The notes: a model not told the origin generated them from the sequence alone. A DNA stretch of 64,000 nt from Oegoconia quadripuncta (GCA_949316235.1 OX438742.1:9394815-9458814), one strand, 5' to 3'; shown: positions 44,457-55,999, numbered from the stretch's first letter. Translations and numbers: made by a program.

Positions 44457-44670
44457 CATTACGCCGCCGCCACCAATTGAATGTCAAGAAATGCCCCTGC
44501 ATTCTATGTTACTCTGGTACGTTGCGGACCGCTACTGCCGTGTAGAACCGATACAAATTTTACAAAATGTTTGTTTCTATATCGGAAAATTCAATCACAC
44601 GGTGGCTGATATGATGATAATGATGATTATCTTTAATTACAAATATGTAATTCGACAAAACAATGAAAAA
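44457..44670 (+). repeat. Dispersed repeat family 6, copy a
   Basis: ATTGAATGTCAAGAAATGC, CATTCTATGTTACTCTGGTA, CCGCTACTGCCGTGTAGA, CACACGGTGGCTGATATGAT and TTCGACAAAACAATGAAAAA recur at 46599-46870, and the first half recurs at 55015-55206, all on the plus strand. One frame gives MLLWYVADRYCRV in two copies and a close variant in the third. Confidence 0.75.
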
Positions 44671-45269
44671 ATAAATAAATCCTTATTTTTTTTATTTACA
44701 ATCAAAAGAATATAGTCATGCAAAGTCCAAAGGTTTAGAATACCATACAACTGTATTGAGATGGTTCGCCTCCTGTAGTGAGAAGGACCATTTTTATAAT
44801 AAGTTCTTATCAAAGCCTGCATAAAATTTCCGTCTGTCCGCTACGGGTGCTACGAGTTCTGTCTGTGACCGTCTGACCGTGTGCCGCGCCGATGCGCCGC
44901 GCATCGCTCTCCCGCTCAGTCAGTCTCGCTCGGCATGTTAAAGATACCTCTCATAGACTTATTATCTCCTAGTACCTGTTAGATAGTTACGGAGGCTTTA
45001 GCGCGCGTCCATGCGCTTTGCTGTTCAAAACACGTGGCATTGATATGATACCTGTATGATATTGATATGATACAATTGATACATAAGAGTTATACATTTA
45101 TAATCAATACCTGTACAATTTATTTGAAAAAAAAAATCACAAATAAAAAACTAACCACTATAAACTTGATAATGATTGAGTTTGGAACATAACGAGCACA
45201 CTTTTGCCGACTGGCTTTAAGCGTATTGGTTTTCAATAAGCTCTGAATAATAATATAAGCAAACTTATG

Positions 45270-45850
45270 TTTGCGGAAAGGGACGTTAAGAAGATTCAAT
45301 GTAATGCTATGATAGATGGTGTAAATGCTGAGCAGGTGATATAATTTGTGAATTTGGGAAGTATGTTTAATAAAGACGCCAGTTGTGACGAAGATATTGA
45401 AAGGAAGAAAGCATGAAACTGCGTGAATTAGGCATTGCGTGCCATAGTGGGCAGGCAGTCATTGTCAAGCCAGGCAAGAGTGGCGATCCACAATGGGGTG
45501 TTGGTGCCCACACTGATCTATAGGAACGAATGTTGGACATAGCAGAACAAGCCTGACAACAGAATCAACGCAGTAGAAATGCGTTCACTGCATAGTAGGT
45601 GTTGCGTGACTTTGAATGATTGTTTAAGGAATTGTGTGACTAGAGAAAGGTATGGCGTGCAAGATGACGCAGTGAGTAAGATATGGAACGAATGAGTGAA
45701 AAGAAGGGTCGGTAAAGGTCGCCCAAGAAAAACGTACGTCAATCAAGCGATTGACGTGTTAACACAAGGTCAGATGCGGTCAACCACAAACCGACAAGCG
45801 TATATGAAGCATTTGATGAGAGTGAAAGAAGCAAAAGTGCCCCAACGGAA
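45270..45850 (+). pseudogene. Non-LTR retrotransposon C-terminal fragment, copy 1
   Basis: Broken frames read NLGSMFNKDASCDEDIERK (the thumb YLGS-type box), then RVAIHNGVLVPTLIYRNECW, RINAVEMRSLHSRCCVTLND, RERYGVQDDAVSKIW and GKGRPRKTYVNQAIDVLTQG. This is the conserved tail of an abundant endonuclease/RT LINE group in insects. A related fragment lies on the minus strand at 51196-51790. Stops are frequent. Confidence 0.8.
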
Positions 45851-45901
45851 AACAGGCGTGATCATTATACCAATATGTGTGAATAATAGATAATACTAAT
45901 A

Positions 45902-46314
45902 TGGGTCTTTACCTATGAAATTGGAGTTTTTTTTCTTCGTTAATCATATGTACCAATTCCTGCGATTTTCTAATTTTATTTTGTTTTTTATTTGGAAAAT
46001 GGAATATTATTTCAATGTTTCACATGGAATAATTTTTAATTTCTGGGATAAATCACATAATATTAAAAAAAATTGAACAAAGCTCTTTTCATGTGCTTCC
46101 CATAATCATTTCTTAAATTCGCTGAAACTTTTATAAAGCAGTTACTTTTAAAAATTAACACTGCCTATACTTAACTTAATGTTATCCGATAATACACACA
46201 AAGTTTAGCTTGGATTTGCGTTCCCAAAAAAAAAAACAAAAATGTTTGTATAGAGAAAACAGTCTTAATGAAATTCTTCATACAAAACGCCAATTTCATA
46301 GGTCCTGGACCCAA
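45902..46314 (+). mobile_element. Mariner-type MITE, copy 2
   Basis: It is flanked by TA (45900-45901, 46315-46316), with ends TGGGTCTTTACCTATGAAAT and the inverse-related GCCAATTTCATAGGTCC. The interior matches 21499-21883 and keeps the central TTATAAAGCAGTTAC block lost there. The right end carries a small rearrangement (GGTCCTGGACCC). Confidence 0.85.
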
Positions 46315-46389
46315 TATTTTTAAACCTGGAAGTAAATTATTTATTAACAACATAAGATACATTAAATAAAATTATCTAATGTAATCTAA

Positions 46390-46590
46390 CAAATATCATA
46401 AATGCGAAGGTTTGGATGTTTGTTTGGTTGTTTTGAACGAATTTGGATGAAATTTGGTATATAGGTATAATATACCCTGGTTTAAGACTTACCATATTTT
46501 TATCCCGATAAGGTGAGTAGTTTTCGCGAGATAAACAAATTTATAATATATAAGCTGCGGGCGAAAAACTAGTATAATATATGGCTTACA
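46390..46590 (+). repeat. Dispersed repeat family 2, copy c, joined to family 6
   Basis: GCGAAGGTTTGGATGTTTG, ATTTGGATGAAATTTGGTAT, TTTTTATCCCGATAAGGTG and GCTGCGGGCGAAAAACTAGT belong to the 8150 family. As at 54895, it runs straight into family 6, so the two may be one composite unit. Confidence 0.7.
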
Positions 46591-46598
46591 TTAATACA

Positions 46599-46870
46599 TT
46601 TGTATATGGCCTTCACGTCGAGTGCTCCCCTCGCTCCCCGTCCGCGTAACCACGCCCACTACGCCGCCATCAGTTGGATGTCAAGAAATGCTCCTTCATT
46701 CTATGTTACTCTGGTACGCTGTGGACCACTATTGCCGTGTAGACCGAATTTATACGCATTTTACAAAATTTGCTTTTCAATATGGGGAGCGGAAAATTTT
46801 ATCACACGGTGGCTGAGATATGATGATAATCTAACCTTTAATTACAATTTGTGATTAGACAAAACAATGA
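46599..46870 (+). repeat. Dispersed repeat family 6, copy b
   Basis: It begins CATTTGTATATGGCCTTCAC, with CACGCCCACTACGCCGCC and GTTGGATGTCAAGAAATGCT. It matches 44457 and 55015 as described there, and is the longest of the three copies. Confidence 0.75.
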
Positions 46871-47879
46871 AAAAAAAATGTAGAAATTCACCTTAGTAGG
46901 TTGTAATGAATTTCTACATTTATTTTATTTTTTTGCAATATACTTTTATTACATGTGGCCTTGTTATTTCATTATTTACTGAAGCGATATTACATATTGG
47001 AAATTTATTCTGAATAAACCAATTTTTTATTGGTTATTTATTTACAGAACTGAAGAATATACTTGGAACTTAATAATTACTTAATAAGGTAAAATAAAAT
47101 TGTAAATATCTTTCTATTATCTATACTACTACTAATTTTACAAAATAAGAGCAACTTATAAACCTAACGTGAATTACTAATCAAAAGAGCCTTGAAATAA
47201 TCTTGTAATACACATATAATACCAGAAAAAATAAAAGAAACCTAATCAAATTTAAACATGTATTCAGCCCCGAAATTTAGGTAAGGTAAAAAACGTGTAG
47301 ATCGCTATCGTGTGGTAGCAGATGACCTTGTTGAATGACGCGTAGGCCAAGGTAAGCGCCAGCTCTGCGATCGCCGGATACCTCATACATAATTCTACAT
47401 TTTATTATTCTACGGCTGTACGAGTACGAACGCTTAGGTGATATGGACTGGTCTGGATTGTTCAGCGCTGTCAACGTTTCAACACACGTGTACTAAACGA
47501 AAACTGCTCCTAACTTCTGAGTTCCCGGTACTCTGTACTGTCGCGTAAAAAGTGTTTCGGGTTTCGAACAGACAAGCCATGCACCGTGAACTTGTTGTTC
47601 TTTAATATTGAGTTCAAGGTACGTGAGCGGAAGAGGCGAAGAGGTCGGGAGAGACGATGACTTCGAATTTTAAATTGAATTAAATCTTATAATCTAAGAT
47701 AATATTATTAGATTAGGGACGCGCGCGATCGGTAGACCTAGCGAAACTGTCTAATGAGTAAACTGGTGTATCGGTGTGAAATTGACAAGTAAGGAAACTG
47801 ACCAGTGGTATGTAGATCCGGCCCGTTATCTGGGCATAGCGGAAATTAGCAATGGCAAGTCGAGTTATTTTTTGGAGTT

Positions 47880-48035
47880 GACCAGACAGCGAGTCAACTC
47901 GAGTATGGATGTTTTCATTTATAATAAGTATTTATTTACAAACAAGATGTAATTATATATTACATCAACCATCTGGTATCCACAACACAAGCCTATAGAT
48001 GGCATTGTGTGTATGTCCGAGGATATTTATTTATT
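47880..48035 (+). mobile_element. SINE, 5'-truncated copy
   Basis: CGAGTATGGATGTTTTCATT, TAAGTATTTATTTACAAAC, ATCAACCATCTGGTATCCAC and ATTGTGTGTATGTCCGAGG match the body and tail of the SINE at 50572. The A and B boxes are missing. Confidence 0.75.
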
Positions 48036-48039
48036 AAAC

Positions 48040-49365
48040 CGGACTACCATTCATCATTCAAACATTTAACACCTGTTCTTTTTCTTCGGGGGGTAAAAAT
48101 AATGAAACATACAACTTAAGAGCTTTTAGCACAAATTTAAACATAAAATGTTTACTACTTTAATTAATTTTAAACTTGGTAGTTTTAACTCACCAGTCAC
48201 ATTAAGTGAGCAGGTCCATTATCACGAAACTTGCCAACCTTCAAAATCAAACGTACAAATAGTATTATCGCATTAAGATATTCTGCGACATACCAATTTT
48301 AGATTTATTGTTCAACAAAGTAGGTCTTATTGAAGTCATTTATTCGATACTCTTGTGTCAAGACTTAAAGGGAGACAATGTACTTTGGTTTTGTTAAAAC
48401 ATCGAAGTCTAGAAACTTGGCATTAGATCTAAATTTTGAACTCTTTTGTAGGTCTAAATGACAACCGAATGAGAAGTTGTCAGCTTGTTTTATAGTAATG
48501 TTTTAACGAGATTAGGTTTTACTTTGTAGTGGCTAATTCAGTGAAATCGGTTCTTTTTTGTTAGTTTAGTCAAAAACGTTTTAAACATCGCAACAATGTG
48601 GCTTACAAATATGACTGTCTGCTCAATTATTCATGTAATCTGAAAATTGGTAAATTAACTGAAAGAAAGAAAATGATTCACTAACTAAAACACGCAACAA
48701 TACTTTACTATACACATAAATTCTTAGAAAACTAATAAATAACTATGCCGTGTATATTATAAATATTGCTATGTGTGCCACACTAGTGAATGGGTTACGA
48801 CTCAGCTTAATGCTTCACTGAAGGGGTTAGGCGCTGGTTTCCTGTCACCACATGTGAGGCACTTTACACAATGTAGCACTTAGGATTTTCCCGTATTTAA
48901 GGTTTTGTATGTGTAGTACAGTAGGCCTTGTAAGTGACAGAGATAGCGACTCGACAAAGTCTTTTCGTATCACGACTTGACAGATTGAGAAAATTGGCGT
49001 TTCATAATTGTAGAGGTCAGAGGTCACATTACTATCTCGGCGGCGATATGCATGTGTAATTCTTTCATTCCATAGGCTCCATGTCGCGCCCGCGACGTTT
49101 CGTCACTCAAGTCGCGCGACTAGTGCCGTGGTGATCGTGAAGTGCCACTTCGTTTTTCCTTTTGAAAATTGTTTGTATTTGTTAACTAATTACGGTTTGA
49201 GTGAATATTGTATACATTTAAAAAAATCCTTCGTTCAGTTTCTCATTAGGATATCAATTATTTGGCTCTATCCCCACTTCAAAACTAAAAAGGACCTTCG
49301 TTTCGATGTCAACCTGCAGTTAATTTAGATTCTGATGTTTTAAACTAGTTACTGTAAATAATTTT
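48040..49365. other. Unassigned DNA
   Basis: A GC-rich patch at 49080-49140 (CGCGCCCGCGACG, TCGCGCGACTAG) could be a promoter or a first exon. No splice-supported gene can be read from it, and nothing else is recognisable. Confidence 0.35.
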
Positions 49366-49369
49366 ATGT

Positions 49370-49580
49370 TGCTCAGATAACTGACAATCGTTAAAAAGAT
49401 TGTCGATGGCCAATGTGATCCGTTTTAATGATTCTGGATAATCGGAGCAATACAAATCTATCTGCACCTATTTCTTATCGGAATCTAAATCAATTATAGC
49501 TTGACATTCTTGTTTTTCCCTGTTAGGGCTTTGATTATGAGATATTAATATATTATTTACTTGAGTGGCAACGCCGTCGA
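49370..49580 (-). mobile_element. Foldback MITE, copy 2 (right half)
   Basis: It matches 23008-23290: CTCAGATAACTGACAATCGT, TCCGTTTTAATGATTCTGGA, CGGAATCTAAATCAA, GACATTCTTGTTTTTCCCTG, then ACTTGAGTGGCAAC at the end. Confidence 0.65.
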
Positions 49581-50571
49581 TTGAAATTTTATAGCATTTT
49601 ATATAGCATGGGGTATATACACCTAAAATAATATAAATAAATCAAATTTTTGTAGCATTTGAGGTTCTATCATAAATACTTGTACAGGGTTTGCAGATAT
49701 TTCCTGCATATACTTTTTTATTGATTGCTGTTTATCATGAACTCGTGTGCATCCTACAAGTGTATATAATGAGTAGGTACCTTAGCTATGCACAATATGA
49801 TGACACCACGAGCACACTTGGAATTATAGAAAACGTCGCAGATACCGCCTCCTTTTATTCGTCCTCCGTGGCTTCAGCTATTTAGCGAACTCGCTGAAGC
49901 AAACTTTACCCCACTCCATTGCCACGCCCCCTAATATAGTGGCGTCCCTCTCCGATTAGTGCAGTGAGAAAGAGAACTCCTATACCGTATTTCAGCTACT
50001 TTTACATTAAACGATTTTCTAACCGACTAAAGAAATGCATGTGGTGTATTGTGTTAAACATTTTGTTTAAATTAAAATTACTACTGTAAACTTCATGCGT
50101 CGTAGAAGAAATAAGAATAGATCTCCTATAACAATTTTCTGGAAAAATAATCAGTGGCTATATTATGCTTCCTAAAAATAGTTTATTGAGTCGTGATATT
50201 TGCCCTCGGTGACATTTTACATAAATATAAATCGATTTTGTGAAAATATTTAAGTTCTAAGTATATTCTCCAAAGCAATTAAATTCACAGTGGTAATTAT
50301 AATCTAATAGTCTATGTTTTATTACTAAATACCTATACTATCAAGCAAGCTAACGATTCGTTAGGAAACATTTTAACTCTATCAATGACACAAAAAAATG
50401 TACAAAAAATCACAATCATTATAGGAAGTTAGAAGTAAAATTTACTCGAAACAAGAATAAAAATTTCTATTAAATCAAAATTGTAGTCTGGTTCATATTA
50501 TTATCTTTAAATCGGTAAATAAAAACTTCTACAGACGAAGTCATAGAAGTTACAATGCTCATGCAATTTGA

Positions 50572-50860
50572 CGAACTGTTTGGTGTAGTGGTTAGAAACT
50601 CTGACTGCTATACCAAAAGGTTGCGGGTTCAAATCCAGCTAAGGGCATATGTTTGTATGATGAATATAGACATGTGTTCCCGAGTTATGGATGTTTTTCA
50701 TTTATATATGTATTTATTTACAAAAAAAATGTATTTGTGTGGTACACCAACCATCTGGTCTCCACAACATAAGCCTATAGTTGATTATTGTGGAACTAGA
50801 TGGCGTTGTGTGTATATCCAAGGATATTTATTATTATTATTATTAATGGACCTACAAAGG
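50572..50860 (+). mobile_element. tRNA-derived SINE, copy 2 (most complete)
   Basis: A-box TGGTGTAGTGG is at 50581-50591 and B-box GGTTCAAATCC at 50626-50636. These are followed by GGGCATATGTTTGTATGATG, GTTATGGATGTTTTTCATTT, an A-rich spacer, CCAACCATCTGGTCTCCAC, GATGGCGTTGTGTGTATATC and a (TTA)n end. This copy defines the family used for 1262, 13918 and 47880. Confidence 0.85.
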
Positions 50861-51195
50861 GTTTGCAAGACGAAATCGTGATTCAAAGACGCTAAAATAC
50901 ATTTTATCTCCGTTGTAACCTGATTGCAAGCTGACAATAGTTACATAGGCGTTTTGGGTACTTTATAATTTATTAAGACATTATAAGTGTCGTATTCACC
51001 CGAAGGTGAAGGAACCCTACCGAAGGTCATTAACCTTTTATGCCTAGACCACAGAATTAATATAGAATTCCTAGACTACTATATTAATTCTACTACAATT
51101 AAAGTGACTGATTCACGGATTTCAACATATTACATGCATATTGTACTTATAATATCCAAATATTCTTTTTTTTATATTAAACATTAGTAGATATT

Positions 51196-51790
51196 AATGT
51201 TTATATACTTACCAATGTTCACGCTTGCTTCCCGTTGGGGTAGGCAGAGACTATTGATTTCCACTTGCAATGATCCTGACATACCAATTTTGATTTTTCC
51301 ACTCTCATCAAATGCTTCATACACGCTCGTCAGTCACTTGACTGACGTACATCCTTCTTGGTAGACCTTTATTGACCCTTCCATTCACAATGTCGTTATA
51401 AATTGCTTTCGTCAATCTCCTTTCACTCTTCTATATGCCCAAACCACCTTAACATATAATATTACCTCTTTCTATCTTACTCACCTGTCATCTTGTACGC
51501 CACACCTTTCCTTAATCACACAATTCTTTAATCTATCATTTAAAGTCACTGTCATATCTATCTATCAGTGAACGCATTTCCACTGCGTTGATTCTGCTTT
51601 CATATTTCTTCTGCCATACCCAACATTCGTTCTCATACCTCAGCGTGGGTACCAACCAACACGTCATTATTACACTACTATTGCTTTGCTTGATAATGAC
51701 TGACTGCCCACAATGGCGCTCAAGGCTCTATTCAAACAGTTTCCTGTTTTCATCTTCCTCACACTTGCCGTCCATTATATCTGTATTGTC
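51196..51790 (-). pseudogene. Non-LTR retrotransposon C-terminal fragment, copy 2
   Basis: The reverse complement repeats the 45270-45850 sequence: AGAATCAACGCAGTGGAAAT (INAVEM), AAGGTGTGGCGTACAAGATG and a tail containing GAAGCATTTGATGAGAGTGG. It extends 3' of copy 1 to about 51196 with GGAAATCAATAGTCTCTGCC. It has many frame breaks. Confidence 0.75.
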
Positions 51791-51799
51791 TTGGATGTC

Positions 51800-52880
51800 T
51801 TCGGAGTAGTTAGGTAGTTAAAGTTGAGTTAGAAGGGGTTTTGTTATAAGTTAAAGAGTAGGTCAGTTGACACACCCGAATTATGAGCAAAAGGTTTATT
51901 GCTTACATAAATTACAGTGTTCGGATAGCTAATTGTGACCGATGTCGACTGCCTTTTGTTTATATGCCAAAAGTAGGGCGCAAGCGCAGCACAAATGAAA
52001 GTAATTTGTACTTAAACCATACAATAAATTTATAAAAAAGTGGCCGTTTTTATTTATAATTTTAAAATCTCGAAAATAACCATATTTGAAGCTATTTAGG
52101 TATTATTTATAATTAACTTTAAGGCTTTTCGTGTGTAGGTCAAAGCAATATCTTTGATTTATGCTGTATTTAAAAGAAGTCTTAATTTATATAATGAGCG
52201 CCACTGGACGGATTAAGCCACTTTTATTGTTGGACTGCGGATTGCTTTCTAGCTTAGAAATTTACGACATGGATATTATTCTTCATTTCACGGAGTTAAG
52301 CCATCAAAACCTTTTCCGAGAACGATTTCATCCATAAAGAGACATGAGTTACTTGTCTCGAGTTTCTTGCAGCAATAGAACTTCATTTTCAACACACTTG
52401 CTCGTAAGGTTGTTCTTATTACACCGCCTTTAGGCTCATAATCTATTATATTAAACACGCGTGCTTTTTCATTATATTACAGCACAAGTGCTATAATAAC
52501 AACCTGACTAAGTTAAACATGTCTCTCATTGCAAGTTAGGTGTATGAAGACAAAGCCTTTCGTATTTAGTCGGGTATTAATGTTTTTTTTTCGGTTTTCA
52601 TGTGGCAAAATGTATTCTACATAATGAAGGAAACAGAAAATGCGTTTTCTAAATTGTGATGATAAATGAATATTGAAATTTACTGATATACCTAGCCTTA
52701 ATTCACTTAAATAAGTTACAAAAACAAACTTCTACTTTTTCACTTTTAATATTGGCTGTTGGTCGATGTAGTTCGCGCCATTTTCCATGCGCGCGCATAG
52801 ATATCGCGAGCCAAGAAAAAGAATGCAACGTTTTTCGTAAATATTTGTTGGTTACGACGTAGTTTGAGTTACTTTGAGCT
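51800..52880. other. Unassigned DNA
   Basis: AT-rich, with no supported gene or repeat partner. The stretch at 52735-52880 directly upstream of the fragment at 52896 may be its 5' flank. Confidence 0.35.
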
Positions 52881-52895
52881 AGAATATTATCGAAA

Positions 52896-53214
52896 ATGTT
52901 TATTTCAAGTGAAGAAAATGAACCTAACCAAAATTTGACGCCGCCGGATATACTTAACGAGGTAAGAAATGCGAGTGATAGCCTTTTACCATCAAAATCA
53001 AGTGAGAAGTACTTAGCGGCATATGAAACTTTTGTACAATGGAAAAAGCAGCAAGAACGCACACTCTTTCTCCGAAAATATTAGTTCATCGCCAACTTTC
53101 ACCCAAGATACTGAAATAATTAATAATACCAATACTATAACACAAACTGTTCAAATACCAACAAAAACTGTTAATTACTGTTTTGAAAATTGTACTAATT
53201 GTTTTAATAATTAA
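52896..53214 (+). pseudogene. Start-only fragment of a possible tyrosine-recombinase-like protein, copy B
   Basis: The frame starts MFISSEENEPNQNLTPPDIL, then DSLLPSKSSEKYLAAYETFV and QWKKQQ. A frameshift near 53055 continues it as HSFSENISS to a stop at 53212-53214, after an Asn/Thr-rich run. It shares the acidic start, SLLPxKSxEKY, AY-F-W and SxSEN pattern with copies at 34172 and 57126. No catalytic (RxxR, HxxY) region follows. A GC-rich hairpin begins about 60 bp downstream (53275). The family link is from memory. Confidence 0.5.
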
Positions 53215-53274
53215 AATTGTGTTAATACCCATGAGTTTTGTTTTCTTCCTCTCAAGTGTGTTGAAAAACGTCAT

Positions 53275-53389
53275 ATGAAACGCGTGTGCCTGATCATTAC
53301 CAACTCGGCTATCTTATTGCGCGCTCGCTTGCAGCTCGCGCGCACAATATCGCCTCGTATGTAATGATCACCATAGCACACTTGTATCA
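53275..53389. repeat. GC-rich compound hairpin after copy B
   Basis: The outer arms are GTGTGCCTGATCATTAC and the inverse-related GTAATGATCACCATAGCACAC. Inside are CTCGGCTA, GCGCGCTCGCTTGCAGCTCG and CCTCGTATG. The same three inner words in the same order are found inside the hairpin at 57393. Confidence 0.75.
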
Positions 53390-53399
53390 TAATGTACTA

Positions 53400-54595
53400 T
53401 TACAATATCGGCTGGAGTTAATTAGGTATTTTTTACATCTGCGCTTGTATAACTCCTCATAGTTTATGTAAAAATACACATATAACAATGAAAAAGCCGA
53501 TTAATACTAACAGTGGTGCGTTTGAATTTACCAAAATTATTAAACAGAGTACGCAATTCAGCATTTACGGCCTTTTACTAAAAAAGGTTAATAGTACCTA
53601 CGCTTTTTTTTAATCTTTGGTAATTAAAAATATATATAGATAATTCCAATCAATTTTGCAAAAAATAATGCTTAGTTTTCTTTATTTCTTAAATTTTCTG
53701 AAAAAAGAACTTATATAATTGTATTCTCTCTCTATAAAATATCTTCCAATAGCAATTACAAATCGCTGTAATACATATTATTTAATAGTACTAACAACAG
53801 TATAATTTGTATAAAAAAGTACGTCGTCACGATGCAGGAAGCTAAAAGCACCCGTATTGCTTCAAATGTGACGTCACGAATACTCTACTTGGTTCATATT
53901 CTCCTAGTGAAAATGTAGTCTTTTGGACGCTTTTGCAGCCAAACCACGTGTTAATAATCGATATATTTTGTAACCTAGTTAGCGCATGCGCTGTCGTGCT
54001 CGGACCACGTGCTGGTATATAGAATCTGAATTTGGCACGTACTGTTGACTAATAAGGTTCATTTCAGTTCGGCGTCGTGGTCATCCGATAGTCATAATTT
54101 ATGTGTTCCTGGTGTATGGTGCCATTGCAGAATCTATCCAAACGTGTCCGAAACTTACAAAACATGCATTGCCTAAATAAAATTGATGCGGTATATACTC
54201 AAAACTATGAACAAATCGAATTTATAACTTTTAAATACTGTTACTGTAAATTGAGTGATATTATGTGATGATTAAAATACTATATTTTTAATTCACAACG
54301 GTTTAGCACTTGACCTCAGTCACACTGATGTTAAGTGAAGATGAAGCCGAAATTTATTAATTATTTTCTTATTTTCCTCATTTTTTTTTAATATTCAGAT
54401 TATTTACTACATCTTAGTTAAGCATAACTAAATTTACAAATAAGCTGCACTAGCCGGTGAAACTCTGAGCCACCAAAAAAATTATAAAATTTATGTCGGC
54501 TCGCTTGAATTAGCTTCAAACTACTTCGGGCAGGACGTGTCTTCCTCGCACAAAGCTCGGCTATATTAGCTATACTTTGCTCTTTTAACGCATTA
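53400..54595. other. Unassigned AT-rich DNA
   Basis: No gene. Two CCACGTG-like words (53943, 54006) lie in an AT-rich background. Nothing further can be supported. Confidence 0.3.
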
Positions 54596-54599
54596 AACT

Positions 54600-54905
54600 A
54601 AATAGGTTTGAGGCGTAGCTACGAATGCACTACGTAATCGTAGACGGTCGTAGCACATCGTAGTAATCATCTACGCGCAATAATTAAGATTAGAATAGAA
54701 TAGAATTTATTTGCTAGAATAGATAGTAACCTTTATAATCGATTTGCTATGCATGAGTCGGCTAAGGGAGGCTATGCAATATAAAAAGTAATCCATTTAT
54801 GATGGTTGATTGACCGATGTGATTATTAAATGAATTGCTTATGTAAAGTGAAATCTTGTAGGTATATTGTACCTCTTCCTCCAAAGACGCCTACACTAGT
54901 AGGTT
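54600..54905 (+). repeat. CTACG repeat, copy 4, with ATGCAATATAAAAAGTAATC tail
   Basis: CGTAG starts at 54639, 54649 and 54659 (10-bp phase). TCATCTACG, AATTAAGATTAGAATAG, GCTATGCAATATAAAAAGTA, GACCGATGTGATTATTAAAT and GACGCCTACACTAGT follow, as in copy 3 at 41700. Confidence 0.8.
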
Positions 54906-55012
54906 AAGACATAGGATATTTTTTATCCCGATAAAGAGAGTAGTTCCCCGGGATAAAGAAGTTTCCGCGATAAAGTTATTCCACGGAGGTGAAGCCGCGG
55001 GCGGAATGCTAG
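54895..55012 (+). repeat. Dispersed repeat family 2, copy d (3' half)
   Basis: AAGACATAGGATATTTTTTA, TCCCGATAAAGAGAGTAGTT and AGCCGCGGGCGGAATGCTAGT-type words match 8255-8393. It runs directly into family 6 at 55015, as at 46390. Confidence 0.75.
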
Positions 55013-55014
55013 TA

Positions 55015-55206
55015 AAATAACACATTTGTATATTGCTTTCACGTCGAGAGCTCCCCTCATTCCACTGGCTCCCTTACTCCGCCTACGCATTAGCACGCCA
55101 CGCCCACTGCGCCGCCATCATTTGGATGTCAATAAATGCTCCTTCCAATTTATGTTACTCTGGTACGTTGCCGACCGCTACTGCCGTGTAGACCGAATTA
55201 TACGCA
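55015..55206 (+). repeat. Dispersed repeat family 6, copy c
   Basis: CATTTGTATATTGCTTTCAC, CACGCCCACTGCGCCGCC, ATTTGGATGTCAATAAATGC, TTACTCTGGTACGTTGCCGA and CTACTGCCGTGTAGACCG match copies at 46599 and 44457. The 3' half is missing. Confidence 0.75.
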
Positions 55207-55434
55207 TACAAACCTCATCATGGGATCTCTTTTCTTTCACTATCTCATCCATAAACTGAAACGCAGTAAAATTAGTTTTTACTTTGTAGTGTTAGTAGTT
55301 TAACAGATTAAAGTAGATTGTCTTTTTTGTTAAAAAGTTTCTATTCTTTGCTCGTTTAGTGTTTTAACGTGCTTGCCACTTGATAACGACAATTAACCTG
55401 ATGATCTTCGATTTGTCATGTTTATTCGGTGTGA

Positions 55435-55527
55435 TTACACCGACGTTGTCTACGCTTGTCCTGTACATCCCAAACAAACATTAGTTTGGGATTGTATGGA
55501 AAAAGTGTAGACAATGTCGTCCGTCGG
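55435..55527. mobile_element. Foldback repeat
   Basis: ACCGACGTTGTCTACGCTT and CATCCCAAAC on the left pair with GTTTGGGATTGTATGG and GTGTAGACAATGTCGTCCG on the right around AAACATTA. A related GGGTTTGTATGGAAAAAGTG word lies at 20349. Confidence 0.7.
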
Positions 55528-55535
55528 TTTAGACA

Positions 55536-55563
55536 AATTTACAGTGGGGGGCCACTGTAAATT
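55536..55563. repeat. Perfect hairpin, 12-bp arms, GGGG loop
   Basis: AATTTACAGTGG, GGGG, CCACTGTAAATT. It lies between two other inverted repeats. Confidence 0.95.
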
Positions 55564-55660
55564 CTTCTAAATATCTTCGATATTTTCGCAATACAAATGA
55601 CAAAATATGATAAATTTTGACAGCTGTCATCCGCAAGAAGTTCTCATTGAGATCCTTCAT

Positions 55661-55696
55661 TTTGATAAAGGCATGTGCAGACATGCCTTTATCAAA
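55661..55696. repeat. Perfect hairpin, 16-bp arms, 4-nt loop
   Basis: TTTGATAAAGGCATGT (55661-55676), GCAG, then the exact inverse (55681-55696). Confidence 0.95.
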
Positions 55697-55864
55697 GGAG
55701 CAGTCCAGGCTCAGTAGTTTTCCAGATATCTGCGGTGACCGTGTTGCTCTATGGCTGCAATAGATGAGAGAAGCGCGAAATCTGAGTCGTTGAGAAGTAC
55801 TCGTGTATCAGAAATTTATAAACGAATTTTTATAGCCCTTGCTATTTTACATAATTCGAAACTT

Positions 55865-55975
55865 TAATGCCGTGTGGTTTTGCGCGGTGTGGTATGGCCG
55901 GCACGTTCAAAGAATGGAAAAAATCGTCCTTTCCCGTGGGTGTCGTAAACGGCGACAAAGGGACTTTACACTATA
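55865..55975 (+). repeat. Dispersed repeat (GTGGGTGTCGTAAACGGCGAC type)
   Basis: ATGCCGTGTGGTTTTGCGC, TTTCCCGTGGGTGTCGTAAA and GGCGACAAAGGGAC resemble a repeat that is very common in lepidopteran genomes. I know the type from memory; there is no second copy in the window. Confidence 0.45.
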
Positions 55976-55999
55976 CAAAAAATATCTATTGACTTGCAC

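Noticed and set aside
47277..47474. 65-codon minus-strand frame as an exon
   Set aside because: There is no family resemblance and no clear flanking splice signals; the GC content is only slightly raised.
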